This document shows, piece by piece, positions 1-8,548 of a stretch of DNA of 64,000 nt (the first letter of the stretch is position 1; the number at the start of each line of letters is the position of its first letter). A program made the position numbers and the translations under genes. Source of the DNA: Ga0077523 sp038324085. Lineage in GTDB: Bacteria; Pseudomonadota; Gammaproteobacteria; Burkholderiales; Ga0077523. The notes below the pieces were generated by a model. It worked only from the letters and a program-made list of their open reading frames with translations, was not told the origin of the DNA and ran no database searches. The stretch is taken from the NCBI GenBank assembly GCA_038324085.1, contig JBBQHP010000012.1, positions 49,217 through 113,216 on the forward strand. Reading direction: 5' to 3'.

Positions 1-2171
1 TTGGCGGCCGCGGCACTGCGTTGCGCAAGATTGCGCACTTCCGTCGCCACCACCGCGAAGCCGCGGCCTTGTTCCCCTGCGCGCGCCGCCTCGACCGCGG
101 CATTCAAAGCGAGGATGTTGGTCTGGAACGCGATGCCGTCGATGACCGAGATGATGTCCGAGATCTTCTTCGAAGCATCGGAGATGCCGCCCATGGTGTC
201 GACGACCTGGCGCACCACGGTACCGCCGCGCACGGCGACGTCCGAGGCGCTCACGACGAGCTGGTTCGCCTGCTTGGCGTTCTCCGCATTCTGCTTCACC
301 GTGGAGGTGAGCTCTTCCATCGAGCTGGCGGTTTCCTCGAGGCTCGATGCCTGTTCTTCGGTGCGCTGCGACAGGTCGGTATTGCCGGCGGCGATTTCCT
401 TCGACGCTGTGTTGATTGCTTCGGTGGCATCGCGAATCTGGCCCACCACCTCGGCCATGGACTCGACCAGGGCATTGACGCCTTCACACAGGTTCTCGAT
501 GGCACCGCTCTTGCCGTCCAGGGAGATACGCTGCGTGAGGTCACCGTTCTTTCCGGCGGTAACGACGACCTGGGTTTCCTCCACTGCCTGCTCGAGCATG
601 CGGGCGGCCAGCACCTGCTCCGTCACGTTGGTGGCGTACTTGACGACCTTGAACGGCTTGCCGTTCATGTCCATGATCGGGTTGTAGGACGCCTGGATCC
701 ACACTTCGCCGCCGCCCTTGGCGATGCGCTTGTACCGGCCCGAGTCGAACTCGCCGCGTCCGAGCTTCTCCCAGAACATCCGGTACTCGCTGCTCGCGCG
801 ATCCGCCGGATCCACGAACAAACTGTGGTGCTGGCCCTTGATCTCGCCGAGGGAGTAGCCAAGCGTTTGGCAGAAGTTGTCGTTGGCCGTGAGGATCTTG
901 CCGTCCAGCGAGAACTCGATCACTGCCTGGGCCTTGGAGATGGCTGCGAGCTGGCCTGCAAAGTCCGCTGCCTGGAGTTTTTGCGCGGTGATCTCGGTCG
1001 CGTACTTCACCACTTTGAACACTCTTCCCATCTCGTCCATGACCGGGTTATAGCTGGCTTGCAGCCAGACTTCCCTGCCGCCCTTGGCGTAGCGCCGGTA
1101 CTGGCCCGCGTCATACTCCCCGCGACCCAGTTTCTCCCAGAAGTTCCGGTAGTCCTGGGATTGCGCGGCGTTGGGCTCGACAAACATGCTGTGGTGCCGG
1201 CCCTTGATCTCGGCCAGGCTGTATCCCATCGTCGTCAGGAACGATTCGTTCGCCGACAGAATGTTTCCCTTCGTATCGAACTCGATGGCAGCGTAAGACT
1301 TGTTGATGGCATCGAGCATTCCCTTGGAATCCTGGCGCTCCAGCTCCGCCTGCGTGATGTCGTAGCGCACGCCGAGATACTTGCGAGGCTTCCCGTTCTT
1401 GCCGAGGATCGGCGCGATGACCGCGTCCACGTAATAGGGCGTGCCGTCCTTCGCCCGGTTCTTTATGACGCCTCGGAATATTTCACCATGTCCGATCGTG
1501 GACCACACCTTCTTGAAGGTCTCTTTCGGCATATCGGGGTGCCGTGTCGTATTGTGTGGCTTGCCGATCAACTCCTCCCGCGAGTACTGGGAGATCTCGG
1601 TAAACTTTTCGTTGATCGAAACAATGTCGCCCTTGAGATCCGCCTCCGAGACGATGCTAGTGAGATCCATGATGTCGGATCGCACTTTCAGCTCGGTACG
1701 CGTGTCTTCAAGTTCCAGCTTGAGCGCGGTCACGTCGTTCGCGATACCGACGCTTTTTCCGGTGCGCCCATCCACGCCAACCACCTGAGTGAACGTGGCC
1801 TGCAGCCACACGTCCTTTCCACCCTTGTCAATCAGTCTGTGAAGTCCGACGGCAACTTCGCCGTGGCCAAGCGCATCCCAGAACGTCCGGTGCTCAGTGC
1901 TCTCGCGATAGGCGGAGTCGAGAAAGGTGCTGTACTGCTTGCCCTGGATCTCGTCCAGCGCAAAGCCCATCGTGCTGCAGAACTTTTCGTTGGCGGTGAG
2001 AACTTTTCCGTCCAGCGACAATTCGATGACCGCCTGTGATTTGGCGATCGCTGCGAGTTGACCGCGCATGGCCGCCACTTCCTCCGCGCTGACCGCCGCA
2101 TCCGATGACGTGCCGCCGTCTCCCTCTACGATGCTGTGCTTGAACATCACCAAATGCTTCAACCAGTTCAT
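1..2171 (-). CDS. soluble methyl-accepting chemotaxis protein with four tandem PAS domains (3' end beyond window)
   Basis: I translated this frame by hand; it starts at ATG 2171 behind an AGGAG ribosome site and runs open through the left edge. The protein has no membrane segment, so it is a cytoplasmic receptor. Four PAS domains follow each other: PAS1, PAS3 and PAS4 share closely related cores (TANEKFCSTMGF, SANESFLTTMGY, TANDNFCQTLGY), while PAS2 is of the Aer type, with NTTRHPDMPKE. A short HAMP-like segment and the MCP signalling domain follow; the highly conserved tip (NILALNAAVEAARAGEQGRGFAVVA) is encoded near position 100. PAS receptors of this kind usually sense redox state or oxygen through FAD or haem; the cofactor cannot be told here. 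It lies 161 bp downstream of cheA on the same strand and is probably in the same operon. About the last 100 residues are missing from the window. Confidence 0.9.
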   Translation of the reverse strand, partial: MNWLKHLVMFKHSIVEGDGGTSSDAAVSAEEVAAMRGQLAAIAKSQAVIELSLDGKVLTANEKFCSTMGFALDEIQGKQYSTFLDSAYRESTEHRTFWDALGHGEVAVGLHRLIDKGGKDVWLQATFTQVVGVDGRTGKSVGIANDVTALKLELEDTRTELKVRSDIMDLTSIVSEADLKGDIVSINEKFTEISQYSREELIGKPHNTTRHPDMPKETFKKVWSTIGHGEIFRGVIKNRAKDGTPYYVDAVIAPILGKNGKPRKYLGVRYDITQAELERQDSKGMLDAINKSYAAIEFDTKGNILSANESFLTTMGYSLAEIKGRHHSMFVEPNAAQSQDYRNFWEKLGRGEYDAGQYRRYAKGGREVWLQASYNPVMDEMGRVFKVVKYATEITAQKLQAADFAGQLAAISKAQAVIEFSLDGKILTANDNFCQTLGYSLGEIKGQHHSLFVDPADRASSEYRMFWEKLGRGEFDSGRYKRIAKGGGEVWIQASYNPIMDMNGKPFKVVKYATNVTEQVLAARMLEQAVEETQVVVTAGKNGDLTQRISLDGKSGAIENLCEGVNALVESMAEVVGQIRDATEAINTASKEIAAGNTDLSQRTEEQASSLEETASSMEELTSTVKQNAENAKQANQLVVSASDVAVRGGTVVRQVVDTMGGISDASKKISDIISVIDGIAFQTNILALNAAVEAARAGEQGRGFAVVATEVRNLAQRSAAAA

Positions 2172-2332
2172 GTCGACTCCTGTCGAATTGTCCGCCCGCG
2201 CTGTCGCGCGGGACCGTTGCTCGTTTCGGCTGCAAACCGGTTCAGCCGAGTCCACCTACCCCAACGGATGCCATTGACGGGAACGACGCCCATCGCCCTG
2301 CATCCCTGTTGATTGCTGCTTCCGTTCGCCCT

Positions 2333-4504
2333 TCAGGCTGCGCGCAAGGCTTCAGGCTTTTCTGTCGCCATGCGTACGAGTTGCCCCACGTCCAGAATCA
2401 TTGCGACCTTGCCGTCGCCCATGATCGTCGCGGCAGAGATACCTTTCACGCGTCTATAGTTGCTTTCGATGCTCTTGATGACGACCTGGTGCTGCCCCAC
2501 GAGCCCGTCGACGAACATGGCGATGCGGACACCTTCGGCTTCCAGGATCACCATGATTCCCTTGTGGAACTCAGTGACCTTGGGCTGGATTCCCATGGCC
2601 TGATGAAGCCTGAGTACGGAGAGGTACTCGCCTCTGACCTGCATGACCACGCCTTTTCCGGCGATGGTGCGGATGTCCGAGGCTGCGGGCTGAAGCGACT
2701 CTTCGATGAAGCCGAGCGGCACGATATACATCTCGTTTCCGACCGCCACGGACATGCCGTCGAGGATCGCAAGCGTGAGCGGCAGGCGGATCGATACCGT
2801 GCAGCCTTTGCCCGGTTGGCTGCGGATCTCGACCCGTCCTCCGAGCGCCAGGATGTTCTTGCGCACCACATCCATCCCGACACCCCGACCCGACACGTCG
2901 GTCACCTGCTCCGCGGTCGACAGCCCCGCTTCGAAGATGAGCGCGAAAACATCGGCGTCAGCCATGTCGTCGCTGACCGGCATGCCGCGACTCTTGGCCT
3001 TGGCGAGAATCTTTTCCCGATCCAGTCCGCGGCCGTCGTCGGCCACTTCGATGACGATGTTCCCGCCCTGGTGGAAAGCGCTCAGCGTGATTGTTCCCTT
3101 GGCGGTCTTGCCGTTTTGTTCCCGATCCTCGGTATTCTCGAGACCGTGATCGAGGCTGTTGCGTACGAGATGCGTCAGCGGATCGGCGATCTTCTCGATA
3201 ACCCCTTTGTCGAGCTCGGTGTGCTCTCCGACGAGTTTCAGGTCGACCTGCTTGCCGAGCTTGCTGGCAAGGTCGCGCACGAGACGCGGATAGCGGCTGA
3301 AGACGAATGCGATCGGCATCATCCGGATCGACATCACGGCTTCCTGCAAATCGCGGCTGTTGCGCTGCAATTGCGCAATGCCGCTGTACAACGCTTCATA
3401 GAGCGCGGGGTCGGCCCGCTCCGCCGTCTGGACGAGCATCGACTGCGTGATCACGAGCTCGCCCATCAGGTTGATGAGCTGGTCCACTTTCTCCACGCTC
3501 ACCCGGATCGATGATGCGTCCTGCGCAGCCGGTGCCACGACCACCTTGTCGGAATCCCGGCGACCGGCGCGGCCTTCCTTCACATCTACTTGATCGGTCG
3601 CCCGGCGCCCGACCGACGATGGCGGCTCGCCCGTTGGCATACCGGGCGCGTCGTCGAAGAATCCGAAGGATTCGTCCTTGCTCTCGACGAGCACCGGCAA
3701 CGGCTCGAAGAAACCGTAGCCCACGTCGGGTTCGGCGGACGTCGCATCGGATTGCTCTTTTGCGACGCCGGATGTCGCATCGCCGGCCGCTTCGGCATCG
3801 GCGGACACGACTTCAGATTCTCCGAGTCGTTCAATCACCACGGCCTCGGCCGGCAGTACGAATTCCAGGAGCCCGCGCAATTCGGCCTCGTCCGCGGTCG
3901 TGGTCACCCGCAATTCCCAGGCCTGTAGGTTGCCCTTGCGCCGGCCGCGTCCCTTGGCGGGCTGCGCCACCTCGACTTCGCCGAGAGAGCGCAATTCGGC
4001 GATCAGACTGGCGACCCCCGGATCGTCGGTTGGCGCCTCGAATCGAACGCTGAATCGCCGCGAAGTCTTCGACGACGGGCTGGGCGTTTTGTCGACTTTC
4101 ACGGCCCCGACGCTGCCGCCCCGGGAAACGGCTTCGAGACGGGCGCGCACGGCATCGGCCGCGGCGGGATCGGACGATTGGCCAGCCTGATGCGCAGCGA
4201 GTTGCGCCTTGATCACGTCGCTCGCTTCGAGCAACGCATCGACCATCGTTGTCTCCAGCGCGAGCTCCTGCCTGCGCAGGCGGTCGAGCAGCGTTTCGGC
4301 TACGTGAGTAACCGCAGCGATGTCGGTGAAACCGAAGGTCCCGGCGCCGCCCTTGATGGAATGCGCAGCGCGAAAAATCGCGTTGAGATCCTCCTGTTCC
4401 GGGGCGCCCGGATCGAGTTTGAGCAGTATCGACTCCATGGCCTCCAGGTGTTCCGCGCTCTCGTCGAAGAACACCTGATGGAATTGGCTCAGGTCATAGG
4501 TCAT
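2333..4504 (-). CDS. cheA: chemotaxis histidine kinase CheA
   Basis: A 723-residue CheA that autophosphorylates and passes phosphate to CheY. The P1 Hpt domain carries the phospho-acceptor His48 in AAHSIKGGAG. A poorly conserved linker of about 200 residues follows, with no P2 domain I can recognise. The dimerisation segment (VDQLINLMGELVITQS), the ATPase domain (N box HLVRNSLDHGLE, G boxes DDGRGLD and GRGVGMDVV) and the C-terminal CheW-like P5 domain then appear in the normal order. I chose ATG 4504 because the homology begins there; the open frame extends to 5134 but upstream it runs antisense-like through cheY. It lies 35 bp after cheY. No cheW, cheR or cheB is in the window. Confidence 0.95.
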   Translation of the reverse strand: MTYDLSQFHQVFFDESAEHLEAMESILLKLDPGAPEQEDLNAIFRAAHSIKGGAGTFGFTDIAAVTHVAETLLDRLRRQELALETTMVDALLEASDVIKAQLAAHQAGQSSDPAAADAVRARLEAVSRGGSVGAVKVDKTPSPSSKTSRRFSVRFEAPTDDPGVASLIAELRSLGEVEVAQPAKGRGRRKGNLQAWELRVTTTADEAELRGLLEFVLPAEAVVIERLGESEVVSADAEAAGDATSGVAKEQSDATSAEPDVGYGFFEPLPVLVESKDESFGFFDDAPGMPTGEPPSSVGRRATDQVDVKEGRAGRRDSDKVVVAPAAQDASSIRVSVEKVDQLINLMGELVITQSMLVQTAERADPALYEALYSGIAQLQRNSRDLQEAVMSIRMMPIAFVFSRYPRLVRDLASKLGKQVDLKLVGEHTELDKGVIEKIADPLTHLVRNSLDHGLENTEDREQNGKTAKGTITLSAFHQGGNIVIEVADDGRGLDREKILAKAKSRGMPVSDDMADADVFALIFEAGLSTAEQVTDVSGRGVGMDVVRKNILALGGRVEIRSQPGKGCTVSIRLPLTLAILDGMSVAVGNEMYIVPLGFIEESLQPAASDIRTIAGKGVVMQVRGEYLSVLRLHQAMGIQPKVTEFHKGIMVILEAEGVRIAMFVDGLVGQHQVVIKSIESNYRRVKGISAATIMGDGKVAMILDVGQLVRMATEKPEALRAA

Positions 4505-4539
4505 CGCTGTCGTGCTCCCGCTTTCATCCTGTTTTCGGC

Positions 4540-4905
4540 TCAGCCGATGACCTTCTTGACGACTTCGAGCAACTTGGGCGGATCGAAGGGCTTGACCAAC
4601 CACCCGGTGGCGCCGGCGGCACGCCCTTTCGCTTTCATTTCGTCGGACGACTCCGTGGTGAGCATCAGGATCGGCGCGCTCTTGTATTGCGCCAGTGCCC
4701 GCAGGCTCTTCACGAGCGTCAGGCCATCCATCCTCGGCATGTTCTGGTCCGTGAGCACCAGATTGACCTGGCGCCCCTTCGCCTTTTCCAGGCCATCCTG
4801 ACCGTCCACCGCTTCCACGACTTCGTAGCCGGCGCTCTTGAGAGTGAAGGCCACCATGTTTCGGATCGACGCCGAATCGTCCACTGCGAGAATCGTCTTG
4901 GCCAT
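4540..4905 (-). CDS. cheY: single-domain response regulator CheY
   Basis: A 121-residue receiver domain with no output domain, the usual CheY length. The acidic pocket Asp9-Asp10, phospho-acceptor Asp53 (LTDQNMPRMDG), the switch Thr around 83-84 and Lys105 (VKPF) are all present, so it should be phosphorylated by the CheA encoded just downstream. It sits 23 bp after the short receptor gene and 35 bp before cheA, consistent with a single transcript. Whether it drives a flagellar motor or type IV pili cannot be judged, since no motility genes are nearby. Confidence 0.95.
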   Translation of the reverse strand: MAKTILAVDDSASIRNMVAFTLKSAGYEVVEAVDGQDGLEKAKGRQVNLVLTDQNMPRMDGLTLVKSLRALAQYKSAPILMLTTESSDEMKAKGRAAGATGWLVKPFDPPKLLEVVKKVIG

Positions 4906-4928
4906 GCCGGAGAACTCCTGTCGAAGGT

Positions 4929-6164
4929 CTAGAAAAGATCCACGTCGCCGGTGCCCATGTGCGTTTGCGCAACGGGGCTGTGGCCGGATTGCGCCTCGAC
5001 CTGCGCCACGACGCGTTCGAGTTCAGCCGACAGGCGCTCGGCTTCAGCCACGTAACTTCCGGTTTCGAGCGTGATCGCGGCGTCGCTCGCCACGCCCAGC
5101 AATGTCTCCATCGCGACACCACGGCGGCGCACATGACCGACCAACTGCGAAACCATGTCCTGGAATTGCAGTCCCGAAACCGATGCGTTCACGGCACTCT
5201 CGACATCGCCGGCGATGCGCCGCAGTTCCGCCACCGACTCGTTCATCACGACGTTCGACGCGGTCAGCGTGGCCATCATCGTCTCTACCTGCTGCTTGGA
5301 ATGCAGCACGCTCACCATATCCTGCGACGCCATGCCCGCGATGACGCTACCGGTATCCTTCAGATCCGCCGCCATGCCGGACGTATGTTCGCGGATCTGG
5401 CGGCTGAAGGCGCTCGTGCGATTCGAGAGCGTACGCACTTCGTCCGCGACGACGGCGAAACCGCGCCCGGCTTCGCCCGCACGGGCGGCTTCGATCGCCG
5501 CATTGAGCGCGAGCAGGTTGGTCTGCTTGGAGATCGCATCGATCTCCCCGAGGATGCTGCCGATAGCGACGATGCGCGTGTCGAGCTTTTCCATGTCCTC
5601 GACCAGGTGCATCGCCGACTTGCTCCCGCTGACCGCGCTGTCCACGAACCGCTGCAACGTGACCGAATTCTCGCGCACGAAGTTGGCAAACGTCGTAACG
5701 TTGCTTTCGCTCTCGCCCTGACCGGTCGTTGCCGCCAGCGCAAGTGCCTGCTGGCGCTGCGATTGCACCGCCATCGACGAGAAACTCGCCACCAGCTTGG
5801 GAATGGCGTCGCCCAGCAAGGTGTCGATCTGGTCCAGTTCCCCCCTGGAGTTGCCCACCTGCCCTTTCAGTTCCTGCGCAAGCCGGGCAAAGATTGCCGC
5901 GACCTGGCTCGGATCGGCCCCGGACCCGACATCGGTGTGGGCGCCGGAGGGCGCGTTTGCGCGCGCGGCGACCGCGCTCCGGATCGAAAACAACATCCAC
6001 GAAAGCGCAGTTGCCACCGTCGCAACGAGCACGCCAGTTGTCGGGAACGATTGGCCCAGCCATACCCCGATCGCGGCACCGACCAACGTCACGACGCCAG
6101 GCCCGATGAGGGCACGCGGGGGTACTGCGGTCAGCCAATGGGCCGAGGAGGTAGTTCGCTGCAT
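4929..6164 (-). CDS. short membrane-anchored chemoreceptor with CheZ-like C-terminal motif
   Basis: A 411-residue MCP-type protein. Two hydrophobic segments lie close together (about residues 19-34 and 42-60) with almost no periplasmic loop, so it has no ligand domain outside the cell. The coiled coil carries the standard hairpin tip (QTNLLALNAAIEAARAGEAG). After the tip comes QFQDMVSQLV: Asp336 and Gln340 match the FQDxxxQ arrangement used by CheZ phosphatases on CheY. The protein ends in GDVDLF, an acidic tail finishing in Phe, reminiscent of the CheY-binding tail of CheZ. The gene is the first of the operon, immediately upstream of cheY. MCP membership is certain; a phosphatase or CheY-binding role is my inference. 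Confidence 0.88.
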   Translation of the reverse strand: MQRTTSSAHWLTAVPPRALIGPGVVTLVGAAIGVWLGQSFPTTGVLVATVATALSWMLFSIRSAVAARANAPSGAHTDVGSGADPSQVAAIFARLAQELKGQVGNSRGELDQIDTLLGDAIPKLVASFSSMAVQSQRQQALALAATTGQGESESNVTTFANFVRENSVTLQRFVDSAVSGSKSAMHLVEDMEKLDTRIVAIGSILGEIDAISKQTNLLALNAAIEAARAGEAGRGFAVVADEVRTLSNRTSAFSRQIREHTSGMAADLKDTGSVIAGMASQDMVSVLHSKQQVETMMATLTASNVVMNESVAELRRIAGDVESAVNASVSGLQFQDMVSQLVGHVRRRGVAMETLLGVASDAAITLETGSYVAEAERLSAELERVVAQVEAQSGHSPVAQTHMGTGDVDLF

Positions 6165-6276
6165 GGGACTCCGATCGGGGACGGGTGGACATGACGCAAG
6201 TCCTACCCATGTGTCTGATTAACGGAGTGCCGACTTCGAACTTGAGCGGCCGTCAGCTTGGATCTCGTCGGAAACC

Positions 6277-6290
6277 TTGATCTGTATCAA
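6277..6290. promoter_or_regulatory. perfect FNR/ANR-type box upstream of the chemotaxis operon
   Basis: TTGATCTGTATCAA is an exact match to the FNR consensus TTGAT-N4-ATCAA. It lies in the 165-bp gap between the relA stop and the short-receptor start, 113-126 bp upstream of that start. The orientation of the genes means it can only serve the chemotaxis operon, since relA ends here. Confidence 0.6.
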
Positions 6291-6329
6291 ACTCCCTCGG
6301 TCGCCCCGCATCGCGACCGGGGCATGTGC

Positions 6330-8528
6330 TCAGCGTCGGCGAATCCCATCGACCTCGGACAGCGCCCCGATCAGGCCGCTGATCCTCGCCAGATGCTCGC
6401 CTCCGGACACTTCGATGGTCAGCTCGACCCGGGAAACCATGCCGCGCTCCGCGGCGCGGGCAGCCCGGACCGGCACCTTCTCCTTGCCCAGGATCTCGGT
6501 CACGCTGCGCAGGAGCGTGCCGTCGCCGTGGCCGATGACTTCGATGTCCACGGCATAGCGGGCGTCCCCGTGGGCGATGCCCCAGTCTGCGACGACGCGA
6601 CGTTCCGCGGGCAGCCGTGCCGCATTTGCACAGGTCGCACGATGGATGCTGACCCCTCGCCCCCGTGTGACGAAGCCGACAATCGGATCCGGCGGCGTCG
6701 GCTTGCAGCAGCGGGCGAGCTGGGTAACCAGCCTGTCCACGCCCACGATGAGCACGCCATCGTCCCGTTGGGGCGACGGCGGCGCCACGCCGGGCGGGAC
6801 GACCTCCAGTGCGGCGCTGCGGCCGGGTTCGTCTTCAGTCGGGCGCAGCACCGCTTGGAGTTGCCGCTGCGGCACATCCCCGCGCCCGAGCGCCGCCAGC
6901 AGGTCCTCCACCTTGGCAAAATCCAAAGCCGACGCCAGTGTCTCCAGCGGCGGGGCCGATACACCGAGGCGGTGGACCTCTCGCTCGAGCGCGGCGCGGC
7001 CGTGCGCGACATCCTGCTCGAGGTTCTGGGCATGGAACCATGCGCGGACCTTGGCGCGTCCCCGGTGGCTGCGCAGGAAACCGAGTTGTGGATTGAGCCA
7101 GTCGCGGCTCGGACCGCCTTCCCGCACCGTGACGATCTCGACCCGCTGACCCGTGACCAGCGCCTGATTGAGCGGGACGATGTGGCCGTTGACCTTGGCG
7201 CCGCGACACCGATGCCCTAGGTCGGTATGCACGTGGTAGGCGAAATCCACCGGCGTGGCGCCGCGCGGCAGCGCCACCACCCGACCCTGCGGCGTCAGCA
7301 CGTACACAGTCTCGTGGAACAGCTCCGTGCGCATCGAATCGGCGAGATCGACGGTCCCGCCCATGTCGTCCTGCCAATCGAGGATCCGGCGCAGCCAGGC
7401 GATCTGTTCCTCGAGGCGCGGATCGCGCCTGCCGCCTTCCTTGTAGCGCCAATGCGCCGCGATGCCCAATTCGTTGGCCTGGTGCATCTCGCGGGTGCGG
7501 ATCTGCACTTCCAGCACCTTGTCATCGGGGCCGATCACGGCGGTATGCAACGAACGGTAATCGTTGGTCTTGGGTTTTGCGATGTAGTCGTCGAATTCCT
7601 TCGGAATCGGCGTCCATACGTTGTGGACGACACCCAGCGCCGTGTAGCAATCCTTTACGTCGTCGACCAGCACGCGCACCGCCCGCACGTCGAACACGTC
7701 CTTGAAGCCCAGGTCCTTGCGCTGCATCTTCTTCCAGATGCTGAAGATGTGCTTCGGCCGGCCGCTCACCTCCGCAATCACCCCGGAACGGGCCAGCTCG
7801 TCCCGCAGCAGGGCCGCCACGCGCGCGATGAATTCCTCGCGATCGGCGCGTTTGCCATCGAGCTCGCGCGCGATCGACTTGTAGGTGGCAGGCTCCTCGC
7901 AGCGGAAGGCGAGATCCTCGAGTTCCCACTTGAGCTGCCACACACCGAGGCGGTTGGCGAGCGGCGCCAGCAGCTCGATCGTGTCGCGCGCGGCGATGCG
8001 CCGGGCCGTCGAGTCACCGTCGGCGGCGAGAGCGCGCAGCAGGCTCAGCTCGTCTGCCAGCTTGATCAGAACTACGCGGGCATCCTGCACCATGGCGAGC
8101 AGCATTTTGCGCAGAGCCTCGAGCTGCCCGCCGCGATCGCCCGACTTCTGGTCCGCCGGCAGGGCGGGCCGCAGCGCCTGGATGTCGTGCATGCGGCGCG
8201 CCCCATCCACCAGCGCCCCGACGCTGGCGCCGAAACGCATGCCCAGCGTCTCGACCGGGACGTCCCGAGGCAGCGCCGCAAAGAGCCCCGCGATCAGCGT
8301 TTCGGCGTCGAGCCGCAATCCTGCGAGGATCGTCGCGGTCTCCCGGCTGCGCCGCTCGGTCGCCGGACCGTGCGTGGCGACCAGTTCCAGCGCCGCCTCC
8401 AGCACGGGGGCATCGCCTTCTGCGAGACGTGCGCCCAGGGCGCGCCAGTTCTCGACCGGCGATTCGGGTGCGGAAACGAAGCTGTCGGTAGGGGGTACCA
8501 ATTGTCGACGGGCGGTGGCGGAGCGCAC
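6330..8528 (-). CDS. relA: (p)ppGpp synthetase RelA (monofunctional type)
   Basis: Long RelA/SpoT-family enzyme, about 732 residues from GTG 8528, that makes ppGpp from ATP and GDP/GTP on stalled ribosomes. The N-terminal HD hydrolase domain is degenerate: the segment that reads LHD in SpoT is GLFAALPRD here. The synthetase domain has EFDDYIA, the EXDD signature of RelA rather than the RXKD of SpoT, followed by NDYRSLHTAV and VEVQIRT-type motifs. TGS (VYVLTPQGRVVALPRG), a cysteine-bearing middle region (RCCKPTP) and a C-terminal ACT domain complete it. The start is uncertain: the frame is open to 8924 inside comEC, with GTG 8528 and TTG 8501 as the first plausible starts after the comEC stop. 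It is the last gene of the lolC-lolD-FKBP-comEC-relA run. Confidence 0.92.
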   Translation of the reverse strand: MRSATARRQLVPPTDSFVSAPESPVENWRALGARLAEGDAPVLEAALELVATHGPATERRSRETATILAGLRLDAETLIAGLFAALPRDVPVETLGMRFGASVGALVDGARRMHDIQALRPALPADQKSGDRGGQLEALRKMLLAMVQDARVVLIKLADELSLLRALAADGDSTARRIAARDTIELLAPLANRLGVWQLKWELEDLAFRCEEPATYKSIARELDGKRADREEFIARVAALLRDELARSGVIAEVSGRPKHIFSIWKKMQRKDLGFKDVFDVRAVRVLVDDVKDCYTALGVVHNVWTPIPKEFDDYIAKPKTNDYRSLHTAVIGPDDKVLEVQIRTREMHQANELGIAAHWRYKEGGRRDPRLEEQIAWLRRILDWQDDMGGTVDLADSMRTELFHETVYVLTPQGRVVALPRGATPVDFAYHVHTDLGHRCRGAKVNGHIVPLNQALVTGQRVEIVTVREGGPSRDWLNPQLGFLRSHRGRAKVRAWFHAQNLEQDVAHGRAALEREVHRLGVSAPPLETLASALDFAKVEDLLAALGRGDVPQRQLQAVLRPTEDEPGRSAALEVVPPGVAPPSPQRDDGVLIVGVDRLVTQLARCCKPTPPDPIVGFVTRGRGVSIHRATCANAARLPAERRVVADWGIAHGDARYAVDIEVIGHGDGTLLRSVTEILGKEKVPVRAARAAERGMVSRVELTIEVSGGEHLARISGLIGALSEVDGIRRR

Positions 8529-8548
8529 CGCGGCGGCCGTTTCAGGGC

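Noticed and set aside
21..2039. 672-codon plus-strand open frame
   Set aside because: Shadow of the four-PAS receptor on the minus strand; its translation is Arg/His/Gly-rich without motifs, an effect of high GC in the antisense frame.
6330..8528. Bifunctional SpoT
   Set aside because: The HD hydrolase motif is lost and the synthetase has the RelA-type EFDD motif.
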